The notes beneath the pieces are model-generated. The model had not been told where the DNA came from. It worked only from the letters and a program-made list of their open reading frames with translations, and did not search any database. Below, one piece after another: positions 63,157 to 64,000 of a stretch of DNA of 64,000 bases. Every line of letters begins with the position of its first letter. Positions within the stretch are counted from its first letter, which is position 1. The position numbers and the translations under genes are program-made. The stretch is from Prolixibacter sp. SD074. Its GTDB lineage: Bacteria > Bacteroidota > Bacteroidia > Bacteroidales > Prolixibacteraceae. The stretch covers positions 2,533,001 to 2,597,000 of the forward strand of contig NZ_BLAW01000001.1 of the NCBI RefSeq assembly GCF_009617895.1, given 5' to 3'.

Positions 63157-64000
63157 TTGAACCGAAAAATTCTTGACCTCGCTGTCCCCAACATCATCAG
63201 TAATATTACAGTTCCGCTGTTGGGACTAGTCGATATGGCGCTGATGGGGCACTTAGGATCATCAGTATATATTGGCGCAATATCGCTTGGTGGTGTTATT
63301 TTCAACTTTCTTTACTGGATGTTTGCTTTCCTGAGAATGGGAACCAGCGGCTTTACCGCTCAGGCAACTGGAAGGAAAGATCGAAACGAAAGCGAACTGA
63401 TATTAGGCCGCTCCTTTGTTTTGGCGCTATTTTTTGGTGTTTTACTCATCATACTTCAAATTCCAATTGAATGGATTAGTTTCCGTATTCTGGGCGGGAG
63501 TGAGGAGGTTAAGCAGCTGGCCAGCCAGTACTTCTTTATTCGTATTTGGGCCGCACCGGCCACTATCGGACTTTACAGTCTTACAGGCTGGTTCATCGGG
63601 ATGCAAAACGCCCGTATTCCCATGATTGTTGCCATTATTATTAATATAGCCAATATCATCTTCAGCGTATTTTTCGTTTTCGTCTTGGGAATGAAATCGG
63701 CCGGTGTGGCCATGGGAACAGTTTTGTCGCAATACATGGGACTCCTTCTTTCCCTATGGTTCATCCATAAAAAATTCGGTTCTCCCTTTTCCTATCTTTC
63801 GCGAAAGCAGGTACTTGAAGTGAAAGCGTTACGAATTTTTATGCGGGTTAACCGCGACATCTTCATCCGGACGCTTTGCATTATCGGTGTGTTCACGTTT
63901 TTCACCTCAAAATCGGCCGCAATGAATAATACGGTCCTGGCTGTCAATTCGCTGTTGCTTCAGTTCTTCATGTTCTTCTCGTTCTTTATGGATGGCTTTG
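63157..64000 (+). CDS. MATE-family efflux transporter (5' part, cut by window end)
   Basis: The frame runs from a TTG at 63157 to the window edge, 281 codons. The only upstream in-frame codons before a stop at 63142 contain no ATG, so the TTG is the likely start. It encodes NRKILDLAVPNIISNITVPL, LVDMALMGHLGSSVYIGAIS and MGTSGFTAQATGRKD, the DinF-type MATE pattern of multidrug or metabolite exporters. About seven membrane helices are seen so far, including LIILQIPIEWISFRIL and VAIIINIANIIFSVFFVFVL. The ligand is unknown. The rest lies beyond 64000. Confidence 0.88.
   Translation, partial: MNRKILDLAVPNIISNITVPLLGLVDMALMGHLGSSVYIGAISLGGVIFNFLYWMFAFLRMGTSGFTAQATGRKDRNESELILGRSFVLALFFGVLLIILQIPIEWISFRILGGSEEVKQLASQYFFIRIWAAPATIGLYSLTGWFIGMQNARIPMIVAIIINIANIIFSVFFVFVLGMKSAGVAMGTVLSQYMGLLLSLWFIHKKFGSPFSYLSRKQVLEVKALRIFMRVNRDIFIRTLCIIGVFTFFTSKSAAMNNTVLAVNSLLLQFFMFFSFFMDGF

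Noticed and set aside
1-64000. tRNA, rRNA genes or a CRISPR array
   Set aside because: No cloverleaf-type GTTCRAnnC contexts with matching acceptor stems, no ribosomal sequence and no regularly spaced direct repeats with unique spacers were seen by eye; a covariance-model scan would settle tRNAs.

Overview
The window is bacterial chromosomal DNA from a Bacteroidota, most likely of the Bacteroidales/Marinilabiliales type. Family-level placement cannot be proven from sequence alone. The grounds are a SusC/SusD pair, gliding/T9SS-type proteins (GldB, a PorV-like barrel), a fused MurF-alanine racemase, DUF1573 and DUF4369-TlpA proteins, futalosine-pathway menaquinone synthesis (MqnE), and promoters of the TAnnTTTG type with little Shine-Dalgarno sequence.

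Layout. 1-2250 is a graveyard: an internally deleted IS66 relic hit by an intact IS1595-family element (8-bp target duplication), next to the C-terminal remnant of a SIS sugar isomerase. 2251-5700 holds an isochorismatase-like hydrolase, cardiolipin synthase, a small MarC-like fragment and Dps. 6175-11655 is a complete glycerol catabolic locus: glpD, glpK, glpF and a frameshifted outer-membrane barrel on the minus strand, with a divergent DeoR-type regulator. 11744-15699 has lysA-lysC and an acyltransferase. 15930-18821 encodes a helix-hairpin-helix/barrel protein and a PorV-like barrel. 18934-22917 is housekeeping (purE, hpt, adk, obgE, PAP2).

22917-28920 is a patch of gain and loss. A membrane-anchored MutS-like ATPase is followed by an XRE regulator, 21-bp-phased repeats, a broken restriction-modification pair and a foldback element, and then by a second, orphan copy of the mutS 3' end. 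A metallophosphoesterase and a Fic relic follow. 29102-47743 returns to ordinary genes: sodC, a TlpA-like protein, meaB, a DUF1573 protein, TauE, an M20 peptidase, pfkA, a DUF1080 protein, gldB, an outer-membrane barrel, nadE, a Crp/Fnr regulator, murF-alr, tdk, rsmI and a YjjG-like phosphatase. 48465-54342 is a SusC-SusD-SusE-like operon preceded by a long leader that can fold into a row of stem-loops. 54700-64000 has a secreted conserved protein, dnaB, ddl, rluD, a PASTA protein, mqnE, sodA and the start of a MATE transporter.

Most noteworthy are two decayed group IIC introns. Each sits directly after a rho-independent terminator (of the tlpA-like gene and of sodA). One keeps domain I fused to the last part of the intron maturase, and no domain V was seen. 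Other points of interest are the possibly phase-variable methyltransferase, the mutS ghost, the structured susC leader, and a copper/zinc superoxide dismutase that lacks both disulfide cysteines.
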